Source: Halapricum hydrolyticum
GTDB taxonomy: Archaea > Halobacteriota > Halobacteria > Halobacteriales > Haloarculaceae
Assembly (NCBI RefSeq): GCF_025517535.1
Contig: NZ_JAOPKC010000001.1
Location: forward strand, 62,001-126,000
DNA length: 64,000 nt
Direction: 5' to 3'
Positions 35,221-43,902 of the stretch are shown here, in pieces. The notes below the pieces were generated by a model. It saw only the letters and a program-made list of their open reading frames with translations, was not told where the DNA came from and did no database searches. Position 1 is the stretch's first letter, and each line of letters begins with the position of its first letter. Made by a program: the position numbers and the translations under genes.

Positions 35221-35507
35221 TCGATGATGTCACCCTCCGTAACGAAGCGTGCGACGGCGATCGTACTCACGAACCCGATGATCGCGAGGACGAGACTCAC
35301 GGTCACGAACAGCCCCTCGCCGGTCTGGAGCGCGTAGAGGACGGCGATCGCGACGACGTTCGTCCCGATCGTGTCCAGCGCGACCACGCGGTCCGGCGTC
35401 GTCGGCCCGACGATGACTCGATAGCCGGCGAGTAGCGTCAGTCCGCTTGCGAGCACGAGCGCGGCGAAGACTGCCGTATCGAGGAGCGCCGGAAGCTCAC
35501 TCGCCAT
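35217..35507 (-). CDS. mnhF: Mrp antiporter subunit F
   Basis: 96 residues, three transmembrane helices, with the conserved VGPTTPDRVVALDTIGTN segment of the MrpF/PhaF family. The ATG at 35507 is preferred over the in-frame GTG at 35516 because a strong GGAGGTGA Shine-Dalgarno sequence ends 5 nt before it. Overlaps the end of mnhE and the start of mnhG. Confidence 0.93.
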   Translation of the reverse strand: MASELPALLDTAVFAALVLASGLTLLAGYRVIVGPTTPDRVVALDTIGTNVVAIAVLYALQTGEGLFVTVSLVLAIIGFVSTIAVARFVTEGDIIE

Positions 35508-36066
35508 CGTGGTCACCTCCGTCTATGTCGGTCGGATCGGGGACGGGATCGTCCGGGCCGCGCTCCTCGTCGAAGATCCGTAGCGCGTAGTCCTCCCAGC
35601 GCCGGATCGGTTCGAGGACCGCGTTCCTGTCCGCGCCCGTGATCCCGTGTACGTACAGCATGTTTCGGTCGCGGTCGTAGTCCATCGTGAGCGTTCCCGG
35701 GGTGAGCGTGATACTGTTCGCGATCGTCGTGACGGCGAGGTCGGACTCCACGCGCAGCGGCACCTCGACGACGTCCGGTTTGATCGGCATCGACGGCGAC
35801 AGCACGCGCCAGGCGACGTCCAGATTCGCGACCAGCAGCTCGCGGACGAACAGCAGCACGTACAGCACCCCGAACGGAGCGGCCACCAGTCCGCCGCGAA
35901 CGTTCATCTCGGCGGCGTAGAACCGCCGGAGGAGGTACGCGATCGGGAATCCGACGAGCGATCCGACCAGCAGCGTCGTCGCGACCCCGGTCGGCGTGAG
36001 CGTTGCCCCGTTGACGAACAGCCACAGGACGGCAAGCGTCAGCCCGATGACTGGCCAGCGTTTCAT
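35497..36066 (-). CDS. mnhE: Mrp antiporter subunit E
   Basis: 189 residues. Two N-terminal transmembrane helices and a hydrophilic C-terminal domain with the family strands (VEVPLRVESDLAVTTIANSI; LTPGTLTMDYD). MnhE homologues are needed for assembly of the antiporter. Start ATG overlaps the mnhD stop by 4 nt. The C-terminal acidic tail (about 170-189) is a haloarchaeal feature. Confidence 0.92.
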   Translation of the reverse strand: MKRWPVIGLTLAVLWLFVNGATLTPTGVATTLLVGSLVGFPIAYLLRRFYAAEMNVRGGLVAAPFGVLYVLLFVRELLVANLDVAWRVLSPSMPIKPDVVEVPLRVESDLAVTTIANSITLTPGTLTMDYDRDRNMLYVHGITGADRNAVLEPIRRWEDYALRIFDEERGPDDPVPDPTDIDGGDHDGE

Positions 36067-37715
36067 GATTGCACCTCCGCGTAACTCGGGCCGACGGCAT
36101 CGATGTATGCGCCGCGGTCGAGCGCCGCGCTGGCGGCCCCGTGTGCGCCCTCGTAGACCGGATCGAGGCCGATTCCGAGGACGACCAGCACGAGCGCGAG
36201 CACGACCACGATCGACAGCAATGCGAGGGGCTGGGCCGTCGCCCGCACGACAGCCATGCTTTCTGTGCCCCAGAAGGCGTCGTTCCAGGCCTTCGAGACG
36301 TACGCGATCGTGAGGATCGCACCGCCGAGCGCGGTGACTGCGGCGATCTCGCCGACGGTACCGTTCGTGGCCATCGCGGTCGCTGCCGTGTCGAACACCG
36401 TGAGCTTGCCGAAAAAGCCCATCAGCGGTGGGATACCGACGAGGCTCAGGCCGCCGATCAGGAACGCACCCGAGAGGTAGGGCCGACTGCGCGTCAACCC
36501 GCCGAGTTCGTCTGTCTCGATCGTCCCGACAGCGGCGTTGATCGTGCCGCTCACCAGGAACAGAAGCGACTTCGCGACGGCGTGGTTCAGCGCGTACAGC
36601 AACGCGGCGACGATCCCCAGCACGCGCAGCCCGTCCGTTCCAGCCCCCGTCGGGACGGTGAATTCACCGCCGAGGACGGCCACTGTCCCGCCGTCTGTGA
36701 GCGGAATCGTCGCGACGATCGCCAGCGGGAGTACGATGAATCCGACCTGTGCGATCGAGGAGTACGCCAGCAGGCGGTCCAGGTTCGACTGGCCGACGGC
36801 GCCGAACCCGCCGAGGAACGCGCTCGCGATCGCCATCACGAGCAGTATCGGTCCGAAGAAAAGCAGCATCGATCCGTCGCCGAACGGTCCGAGATCCAGC
36901 TGTGCGGCTCCGAAGACTGTAAAGAGTAGTCGGATAATCGCGTAGACGCCGACCTTCTTCGTCACGCCAGCCAGCATCGCCGAGACCGGTGCGGGTGCCG
37001 CCTCGTAGGCGCTGGGCACCCAGAAGTGGAACGGCACGATCCCGGCCTTGAGTGCGAACACAGCAAACAGCAGTGCTGCGAGCCCGACGACCGGCCCGAC
37101 GGTGATACCGAACGCCTCTGGATTGGACAGCCTGACGGCCAGATCGGCCATGTTGAGCGTCCCGGTCGTGGCGTAGATGCCACCGATCGCCAGCAGCATC
37201 ACGGCACTGCCGATCAGGTTCAGGACCGTATACTGCAGGGCCGCTCTGGTGTGATCCGGGCCGCTGTAAAAGACAACGAGCACGTAACTCGGCATGAGCA
37301 TCACTTCGAACCACACGAAGAGGTTGAAGATGTCGCCCGTGAGGAACGCACCAGTCACGCCGACGACCATGAGGTGGAACAGCGGATGGTAGACGATCTG
37401 CTGTCCGAACGCCTCGATGTAGTCCGTCGAGAACGCGAGTGCTGCGATCGTGACGACGGCACTCATCGCGAGCATGAACGCCGCGAGCTGGTCGGCGACG
37501 AGCGTGATCCCGTACGGTGCCGTCCAGCCCGAGAGCTGATAGGTCAGTACCGGTCCCGAGAAGACCCGCCACGTGAGCACCCCGACGGCGACGACGTACC
37601 CGCCGCCGCCGAAGAGGCTGACGGTCCGTTGCAGCCGCGGACGAGCGCGCGTGACGAGCGTCAGAATGGCCGTAACCAGTGCGACCAGCATCGGCGCAAT
37701 GACGACGTTACTCAT
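36063..37715 (-). CDS. mnhD: Mrp antiporter subunit D (proton-conducting NuoM/N-like)
   Basis: 550 residues, about 14 transmembrane helices, with the proton-translocating domain (FEVMLMPSYVLVVFY, FHFWVPSAYEAAPAPVSA with the conserved Lys/Pro and broken-helix region). Sequence-related to complex I subunits NuoM/NuoN. The ATG at 37715 is preferred to 37724 because GGTGAT lies 7 nt upstream of it. Overlaps the mnhC end by 8 bp and mnhE start by 4 bp. Confidence 0.95.
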   Translation of the reverse strand: MSNVVIAPMLVALVTAILTLVTRARPRLQRTVSLFGGGGYVVAVGVLTWRVFSGPVLTYQLSGWTAPYGITLVADQLAAFMLAMSAVVTIAALAFSTDYIEAFGQQIVYHPLFHLMVVGVTGAFLTGDIFNLFVWFEVMLMPSYVLVVFYSGPDHTRAALQYTVLNLIGSAVMLLAIGGIYATTGTLNMADLAVRLSNPEAFGITVGPVVGLAALLFAVFALKAGIVPFHFWVPSAYEAAPAPVSAMLAGVTKKVGVYAIIRLLFTVFGAAQLDLGPFGDGSMLLFFGPILLVMAIASAFLGGFGAVGQSNLDRLLAYSSIAQVGFIVLPLAIVATIPLTDGGTVAVLGGEFTVPTGAGTDGLRVLGIVAALLYALNHAVAKSLLFLVSGTINAAVGTIETDELGGLTRSRPYLSGAFLIGGLSLVGIPPLMGFFGKLTVFDTAATAMATNGTVGEIAAVTALGGAILTIAYVSKAWNDAFWGTESMAVVRATAQPLALLSIVVVLALVLVVLGIGLDPVYEGAHGAASAALDRGAYIDAVGPSYAEVQS

Positions 37716-38109
37716 GGGTATCACCTATCTCAGTAAGGTCGATGGTTCCGTGTTCTTCGTACACCCGGTAGGTCAGCACCAGCGCGAACGCGGTTGTCCC
37801 GAACCCGATGACGATCGCCGTCAGCACGAGCGCCTGGACGAGCGGATCGGTCGTCGCCGTCGCGCCGTGATCCCCGTGGCCGACGAACGGGACCGATCCG
37901 GCGAGCCCGCCCATCGTCACGAGATAGACGTTCGCCGCCTGGCTGAGGATCGTGATTCCCCAGACGACCCGGACGATGTCACGCCGGAGGACCAGAAACG
38001 TCCCCAGCGCGAACAGCAGTCCGAGCACGACTGCCAGCACGAACTGTGGCTCCCGGGCCGGGACGTAGGCCCCGGCCTCGCCGCCGGCAGCAAGAACGCT
38101 CCCCATCAT
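37708..38109 (-). CDS. mnhC: Mrp antiporter subunit C (NuoK-like)
   Basis: 133 residues, three transmembrane helices, with the conserved LVLRRDIVRVVWGITILSQA and TAIVIGFGTTAFALVL segments of NuoK/MrpC. A His/Asp-containing loop (HGDHGATATTD) lies between helices 2 and 3. Start overlaps mnhB stop by 4 nt. Confidence 0.94.
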   Translation of the reverse strand: MMGSVLAAGGEAGAYVPAREPQFVLAVVLGLLFALGTFLVLRRDIVRVVWGITILSQAANVYLVTMGGLAGSVPFVGHGDHGATATTDPLVQALVLTAIVIGFGTTAFALVLTYRVYEEHGTIDLTEIGDTHE

Positions 38110-38609
38110 TCCGCACCCACCACCGCGACGATCGTCAGCAATCCACCGACGACGACGAAGTAGACGCCGAGGTCGAACACCAGCGCCGAGGCGACCTCGA
38201 TCTCGTGAAACAGCGGGATCCCCTCGACGAACGCGACGGCCTGGCTGAGGAACGGGTATCCGAGCGCGATCGCGGCGATTCCGCCACCAGCAGCGATGGC
38301 CAGCCCGATCGCCAGCACTTCGCTGAACTCCTTGGTCACGCCGGGGCGCTGCTGTGTCTCGTCTTCGACCGGCTCACCCGGGAGCGCCCGTGGCAGAGCC
38401 GTGCGACCGAGAATCTCCGTCTCGAAGTAATCCAGGCCGTAGATGATGTAGATGAGCGCGAACGCGACGGCGGTCAGGACGCCGCCGATGAACCCGCCAC
38501 CGGGGGCGTTGTGTCCCTGCAACAGCAGCGTGATGGCTGTCACCAGGATGATGGGGACGACGATCCGAACGACTGTGCGGGCGATAACCGTCGGTTCGTT
38601 CTCTGTCAC
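38106..38609 (-). CDS. mnhB: Mrp antiporter subunit B
   Basis: 167 residues. The MnhB domain is recognised from the GHNAPGGGFIGGVLTA loop and four transmembrane helices. An unusual insertion with charged residues (ALPRALPGEPVEDETQQR, about 65-85) sits between helices 2 and 3. Start overlaps mnhA stop (ATGA). Confidence 0.93.
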   Translation of the reverse strand: MTENEPTVIARTVVRIVVPIILVTAITLLLQGHNAPGGGFIGGVLTAVAFALIYIIYGLDYFETEILGRTALPRALPGEPVEDETQQRPGVTKEFSEVLAIGLAIAAGGGIAAIALGYPFLSQAVAFVEGIPLFHEIEVASALVFDLGVYFVVVGGLLTIVAVVGAE

Positions 38610-41032
38610 TGTGTCTCACCTCGTTCGCGCATCGCGATCAGCGCGATGACGGACAGCGCGGCCATCGCGATCACCGAAATCTCGCCCAGCGTATCGAACG
38701 CGCGGAAGTCGACGAGGATGACGTTCACGATGTTGGCCCCGCCGCCGTAATCGAGAATCCACGTACCGTGTTCGGCCGGGACGCCACCGCGTTCGAGGAA
38801 GAAGTTCGCGATCCTGTTCTCAGGGTTCGCGGCCGTCGTGACCAGCACGGTCACAAAGACCGTGATACCGACGATCCCCGACGCGATCGCGTCGCGGGCG
38901 AGGATCGACCGACGTGCCTCGCCGTAGAACGGGGGGAGCTTGTCCAGCACCAGCAGGAAGAGCACGAGCACCAGCGTCTCGATGAGCAACTGCGTCAGCG
39001 CCAGGTCGGGCGCGTCCCCCAGGATGTAGAAGATCGCAACCATGAATCCCAGGATCGAGAGGGTCAGCACCCCTGCGACGTGCGACGGGGCTCGCGTGAC
39101 CGCGAACGCGGCCACGACCGCGACGCCGAGGACGATCACCATCGGAACCGGGCTCACGATACCGCTAAAGGAGGGGAGTCCGACAGCTGTCGCAGCGTAC
39201 GCGAACAGGGTCATCACACTTACAGCGAGTAGCAACACCAGCGCGTAGGTGCGCAACAGTCCCGTCTGAATCGTCGATTCGACCACTCTCGAGCGATCGA
39301 GGCCGTCGACGGCCGAATCGTAGTACCAGTTCGCGCTGAGGACCGGAACCGAACGAAGCCGGACTATCGTGTCCCGGAGCTGGCCGTAGAACGGATAAAC
39401 GACGGCGCCGAGTCCGATCGTCGTTGCGCTCATTAGCACGGGAACCGTGAGTTCGGTCGGCAGATAGTACTCGAAGTGCGCGCCGTGCTCGCCGCCGTGC
39501 TCGATCGCCGTCGCGTCGACGACCTGGCTCACGAACGCCTCGAGCGGCTCGATGTGGACGCCGGCTGCCCCGGTTATGCCCCCGATCCCGATGATCCCGG
39601 CGACGACGGCCAGCACGACTGCCGGAAGCCGCATCGACCACGGTGGCGCATGCACGTGGCCCAGCGCGTCGGGCTTCTCGCCGAAGAACAGCATCAGAAA
39701 CCGGATCGAATACAGGAACGTGAACACGCTCCCGAAGACGGCGACCGCCGGCAGGATCCACCACAGTCCGCCCGAAGCGTGTGCGAGTTCGTAGGTCGCC
39801 TCGAAGAGGAACTCCTTGGAGTAAAAGCCGTTGAACGGGGGGACGCCGGCCATCCCGAGCGCGGCGACGACCGTGACGGCGGCGGCGATCGGCAGCTCAC
39901 GCCACAGCCCGCCGAGATCGTCGATCATCCGGGTCCCGGCCTCGTGTGCGATGATCCCGGCCACGAGGAAGAGTGCGGCCTTGAACGCCGCGTGGTTGAG
40001 GATGTGGAACGCTCCGGTCTCGGCCCCGTACGTGTTCGCTCCGGCTCCGATGACGCCGAACCCGGCGATTATCAGTCCCAGGTGTGACGCCGTCGAGTAG
40101 GCCAGCAGTTCCTTGATATCGCTCGCTCCGACAGCCAGGATCGCCGCGACGGTCATCGTCACCAGTCCCATCGTGACGAACAGCAGTTGCCACTCGTCGG
40201 AGACCAGAAGCGGCCGGAAGCGTCCGACGAGATAGACGCCCGCCTTGACCATCGTCGCCGAGTGCAGAAACGCCGAAACCGGCGTCGGTGCCTCCATCGC
40301 GTTCGGCAGCCAGATGTGAAGCGGGACCTGCGCGGATTTGGCGGCGGCTCCGATGCCGATCAACACGAGCGCGGGCACGAACAGCCCGTCCGCACGGAGC
40401 CCCTCGCGGATCGATTCGGCCTGCGCGATCAGCGCCTGGTCCGTCCCGAGCAGCTGGAAGGTCCCGCCCTCGCCGGCAACGAGCAGAAACCCGAGTAACA
40501 TGAACAGCCCGCCCGCGACCGTGATGAGCATCGACTTGCGGGCGGCGTACTGCGAGGACGTCTCGCCGGTATAGTGACCGATCAGGATGAACGAGGAGAT
40601 GCTGGTGAGCTCCCAGAAGACGAAGAGGACGATGAGGTCGGCAGCGAACGCCACGCCGAGCATCGATCCCATGAACGCGAGCAACGTGGCGTAGAACTTC
40701 ATCTTCCCCGGCTCCTCGTGCATGTACCCGCCGGAATAGGTGAGGATCAGGATGCCGATTCCGCTGGCCAGAAAGCCGATCAGAAGCGAGAGCCCGTCGA
40801 CGTAAAACGACAGCGCCACGTCGAATCCGGGCGCGTCGATCCACGTCCAGGAGACGAGCCCTCTCGCGTCGGTTATCGCCAGCTGACCGACGAGCACGAA
40901 CGAGACAGCCGCAACCGCTGCGGAAGCGTAGGCAGTTCGCTCGCCGAGCAGCCGATAGACGAGCGGCGTCAGGGCTGCGGCGAGGAACGGAAGTCCCACG
41001 ATAGCCGCCATGACCCACTGGTTCGGTTGCAC
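38606..41032 (-). CDS. mnhA: Mrp antiporter subunit A
   Basis: The large subunit, 808 residues with about 20 transmembrane helices: a NuoL-like proton-translocating region (about 1-480) and a C-terminal part containing MbhD/MbhE-like segments (DUF4040-like). The complex exchanges Na+ or K+ for H+ and supports pH and salt homeostasis. Start chosen at GTG 41032 because an AGTTAAATCC TATA-like element centred at 41058 would give a leaderless transcript there; the internal ATG at 41011 (MAAIVGLPFLAAALTPL) is an equally possible start. First gene of the mnhA-G operon; ilvD is upstream on the same strand with its own spacing. Confidence 0.94.
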   Translation of the reverse strand: MQPNQWVMAAIVGLPFLAAALTPLVYRLLGERTAYASAAVAAVSFVLVGQLAITDARGLVSWTWIDAPGFDVALSFYVDGLSLLIGFLASGIGILILTYSGGYMHEEPGKMKFYATLLAFMGSMLGVAFAADLIVLFVFWELTSISSFILIGHYTGETSSQYAARKSMLITVAGGLFMLLGFLLVAGEGGTFQLLGTDQALIAQAESIREGLRADGLFVPALVLIGIGAAAKSAQVPLHIWLPNAMEAPTPVSAFLHSATMVKAGVYLVGRFRPLLVSDEWQLLFVTMGLVTMTVAAILAVGASDIKELLAYSTASHLGLIIAGFGVIGAGANTYGAETGAFHILNHAAFKAALFLVAGIIAHEAGTRMIDDLGGLWRELPIAAAVTVVAALGMAGVPPFNGFYSKEFLFEATYELAHASGGLWWILPAVAVFGSVFTFLYSIRFLMLFFGEKPDALGHVHAPPWSMRLPAVVLAVVAGIIGIGGITGAAGVHIEPLEAFVSQVVDATAIEHGGEHGAHFEYYLPTELTVPVLMSATTIGLGAVVYPFYGQLRDTIVRLRSVPVLSANWYYDSAVDGLDRSRVVESTIQTGLLRTYALVLLLAVSVMTLFAYAATAVGLPSFSGIVSPVPMVIVLGVAVVAAFAVTRAPSHVAGVLTLSILGFMVAIFYILGDAPDLALTQLLIETLVLVLFLLVLDKLPPFYGEARRSILARDAIASGIVGITVFVTVLVTTAANPENRIANFFLERGGVPAEHGTWILDYGGGANIVNVILVDFRAFDTLGEISVIAMAALSVIALIAMRERGETQ

Positions 41033-41143
41033 ATCGGGGCTTTGCCCCAGTCCGGATTTAACTCTTCTCAAATCCGAACACAGACCGAGTATTACCGGTG
41101 ATCTTCTATCGAGAAATCCGGCTACCCGTGCGTGCTGCTCGGG

Positions 41144-42859
41144 TCACTCCCACTTCGCTGCCGGGTTCGTCACCGCACCGTTCGCCGCGGAGCCGAAGTC
41201 CCGATGGTACTTCGCCAGGAAGCCGCCCTCGTAGTTCGGTTCCGGTTCGTCACGCGCTTCGAGCCGGCGTTCGATCTCCTCGTCGCTCAGGTCGATCGAC
41301 AGTTCGAGGTCGTCGATGTCGATCGTGATCCGATCGCCGTCCTCGAGTGCGGCGATGGGGCCGCCGACGTACGCCTCGGGCGCGACGTGGCCGATCGAGA
41401 AGCCGCGAGTCGCACCCGAGAACCGTCCGTCGGTCAGCAGTGCCACGTCCTCGGCGTGTCCCTGGCCGGCGACCGCCGAGGTGACGCCGAGCATCTCCCG
41501 CATCCCGGGGCCCCCGCGGGGTCCCTCGTTGCGGATGACGATCGCGTCACCGGACTCGACGTGCCCTTCCTGGACGTATTCCATCGCCTCGGATTCCTCC
41601 TCGAAGACTCTGACCGGCCCCTCGTGGTGGAGGTGGTCCGACCCGGTGATCTTGATGACCGCACCGTGGGGCGCGAGGTTACCCGAGAGGATACGGATGG
41701 CACCGCGCTCGTGGAACGGATCCTCGACCGGTCGGAGGTACTCGACGTCGAGTTCCTCGATCGTCGGCAGTTCCATCGCGGCCAGTTCCTCCCCGATCGT
41801 GTTGCCCGTGACCGTCAGGGCGTCGCCGTCGACCAGGTCCGCGTCGTGCAGGGCCTGCAGCACGACCGGGACGCCGCCGACCTCGTGGAGGTCGTTCATC
41901 ACTCGCTCACCGCCGGGCTGGAAGTCGGCGATCTTTGGGGTGCGTGCGCTGATCCGGTTGAAGTCCTCGATGTCGAGGTCGACGTCCGCCTCGGCGGCCA
42001 TCGCGAGCAGGTGCAACACGGCGTTGGTCGAACCGCCGATCGCGACCTGCAGGGCGATGGCGTTCTCGAAGCTCGCCTCGCTGAGAAAGTCCGAGGGGCG
42101 GCGCTGCTCCTGGACGACCTCGACGGCAAGTTCGCCGCTCTCGCGGGCGACCGTGTATCGCGACCACTCTTCGGCCGGCGGCGCGGCGCTACCCAGCGGC
42201 GCGAACCCGAGCGCCTCGGAGATCGAGGCCATCGTGTTGGCCGTGAACATCCCGCCACAGGAGCCGGCACCGGGGCAGGCGTGGCGTTCCATCTCGTCGA
42301 GTTCCTCCTCGGACATCTCGCCCTGCGCGACCGCACCGACGCCCTCGAAGACGTTCTGGATCGTCACCTCGCGGCCGTCGTGATCGCCGGGCATGATCGA
42401 CCCGCCGTAGAGGAACACCGAGGGGAGATCCGTCCGGATCGAGGCCATCATCATCCCCGGCATGTTCTTGTCACAGCCGCCGATCGTCACCAGGCCGTCC
42501 ATCCGCTCGGCGAAGCTCACCAGTTCGACCGAGTCGGCGATCATCTCCCGGGAGATCAGCGACGCTTTCATTCCCTCGGTCCCCATCGAGATCGCATCGG
42601 AGACGGTGATCGTTCCGAACTCGATCGGCATGCCGCCGGACTCGTCGATCCCTTCGTAGGCCGATTCGGCGACCTCGTCGAGATGGACGTTACACGGCGT
42701 GATGTCCGCTGCCGGGTTGGCGATCCCGACCATCGGCGAGGAGAGGTCCTCGTCGTCGTAGCCCATCGCGCGGAACATCGCCCGATGCGGTGCGCGTTCT
42801 GTCCCCTCCGTGACCTCGCTACTCCTGAGGTCCGGGTCCTTCGTGGTTTCGTTCTCCAT
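41144..42859 (-). CDS. ilvD: Dihydroxy-acid dehydratase
   Basis: Dehydrates 2,3-dihydroxy-isovalerate and -methylvalerate in valine, isoleucine and leucine synthesis. 571 residues with the three iron-sulfur ligands: Cys of DITPCNVHLDE, GGCDKNMPG and GAGSCGGMFTANT. Start is the ATG at 42859 (MENETTKDPDLRSSE); a TCTTAAGC TATA-like block is centred 29 bp upstream, so the 11-codon ORF extension is rejected. Other ilv genes are not in the window. Confidence 0.95.
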   Translation of the reverse strand: MENETTKDPDLRSSEVTEGTERAPHRAMFRAMGYDDEDLSSPMVGIANPAADITPCNVHLDEVAESAYEGIDESGGMPIEFGTITVSDAISMGTEGMKASLISREMIADSVELVSFAERMDGLVTIGGCDKNMPGMMMASIRTDLPSVFLYGGSIMPGDHDGREVTIQNVFEGVGAVAQGEMSEEELDEMERHACPGAGSCGGMFTANTMASISEALGFAPLGSAAPPAEEWSRYTVARESGELAVEVVQEQRRPSDFLSEASFENAIALQVAIGGSTNAVLHLLAMAAEADVDLDIEDFNRISARTPKIADFQPGGERVMNDLHEVGGVPVVLQALHDADLVDGDALTVTGNTIGEELAAMELPTIEELDVEYLRPVEDPFHERGAIRILSGNLAPHGAVIKITGSDHLHHEGPVRVFEEESEAMEYVQEGHVESGDAIVIRNEGPRGGPGMREMLGVTSAVAGQGHAEDVALLTDGRFSGATRGFSIGHVAPEAYVGGPIAALEDGDRITIDIDDLELSIDLSDEEIERRLEARDEPEPNYEGGFLAKYHRDFGSAANGAVTNPAAKWE

Positions 42860-43066
42860 GTACACTCCGTGCGCGTCCGCAGTCTTAAGCACGAGGTCCT
42901 CGACAAGGCGAGGAGTCCGCGACGAGCCACCCTGTTGTAAAGTTTGTATGACGATCCCTTCCTAAGTCATAAGATTTAATAATTAAGGTATTGGCACCGA
43001 GGGACGTGTCACCGGGGAACAATCGGTGTCACGTCGTGAGGTAGACTATTCCTGCGCGATACTCCC
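42860..43066. other. Intergenic region upstream of ilvD, AT-rich
   Basis: About 200 bp. Holds the ilvD promoter (TCTTAAGC near 42888) and a second AT-rich block at about 42962-42990 (CATAAGATTTAATAATTAAG) of unknown use. No ORF or RNA is recognised. Confidence 0.4.
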
Positions 43067-43204
43067 CGAACGAGCAGGAATAGCGTACTGAAAGGAATCG
43101 GAGCGGCAGCGCTCGGTGCACTCGGCTTCGGATCGGCAGGGAGTTCACCTGTCGTCGCAGCAGGCGAGCCCGTCATGATGCAGTACTTCCACGCCCCGTA
43201 CTGG
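43067..43204 (+). pseudogene. Remnant of a Tat-secreted alpha-amylase N-terminus
   Basis: 46 codons translate to a signal-peptide-like start, SRNSVLKGIGAAALGALG, followed by the typical first strand of haloarchaeal alpha-amylases, EPVMMQYFHAPYW. A Tat twin-arginine would be expected where RN is found. There is no start codon, and after Trp the frame runs into unrelated sequence facing the phhB 3' end. The rest of the enzyme is gone. It lies 700 bp upstream of the intact GH13 gene. Confidence 0.55.
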
Positions 43205-43250
43205 TCTACTGGTCCCCTGCCTGCGCCGGCTCGACGGCGCACACGGTCGG

Positions 43251-43529
43251 CTACTCGTAGATCTCGTTGCAGCGCGCTGCGAGGTCTATGTCTTTTTCGG
43301 TGATTCCGCCCGCGTCGTGGGTGGTCAGTCGGACCTCCACCTCGCCCCAGGTGATGGTGATCTCGGGATGGTGCCAGGCCGCCTCGGCGAGGCCGGCGAC
43401 CCCGGAGGCGAATCCCACGCCCGGGAGATACGAGTCGAACTCGAACGTCCGGACGATCTCTTCGCCGTCCTGTTCCCATCCGTCCGGTAGCTGGCGGTCT
43501 ATCTCCTCGTCGGACAGTGTGTCGCTCAT
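43251..43529 (-). CDS. Pterin-4a-carbinolamine dehydratase
   Basis: 92 residues, the whole length of the PCD/DCoH family. The active-site motif AAWHHPEI is present at about 50-57, followed by the strand VEVRLTTHDAGGIT. It dehydrates pterin-4a-carbinolamine; in archaea the pathway it serves is unclear (tetrahydrobiopterin recycling or a molybdopterin-related step). ATG at 43529 fits the family and has a CTATTTTCG TATA-like element 29 bp upstream; the longer ORF runs through the 26-bp repeat array. Confidence 0.9.
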   Translation of the reverse strand: MSDTLSDEEIDRQLPDGWEQDGEEIVRTFEFDSYLPGVGFASGVAGLAEAAWHHPEITITWGEVEVRLTTHDAGGITEKDIDLAARCNEIYE

Positions 43530-43595
43530 GTCCGTATCGTCGGCAGCCAGACGAAAATAGATTCGGCTGGCGGCAGTCCGGACTGTCACCTCATC

Positions 43596-43726
43596 GCAAC
43601 AGCCCACACTGCCTCCCATCTGTGACAGCCCACGCTGCCTCCCACCTGCGACGGCCCACACTGCCGCCCCAGCCGCGACAGCCCATCCTGTCACTCGACC
43701 CGTGACAGCCCACACTGCCTCCCTAT
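43596..43726. repeat. Five 26-27-bp tandem repeats
   Basis: Five imperfect head-to-tail units of the type GTGACAGCCCACRCTGCCTC with a 6-7 bp tail start at about 43596, 43622, 43648, 43675 and 43702; more degenerate units seem to continue to about 43825. They fill the gap between phhB and the GH13 gene. No ORF is supported across them. Confidence 0.75.
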
Positions 43727-43902
43727 GGCGATAGCGGTGCCGGATCGCTGCTGGTGGTACTGTCCTGCCGAGTCGTGACCGACAGTACCGCCCCGCCGGA
43801 TCGCGACTGGCGGTGCTTCCGAGGGATGGATCGACGGAATACTTTTTTCGAGGGGCGACGCTGATACCGTTACGTGGCCGCTTCGGCTACGGGAGATGAC
43901 AC

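Noticed and set aside
43596..43726. CRISPR array
   Set aside because: Units are head to tail with no unique spacers between them, so it is a simple tandem array.
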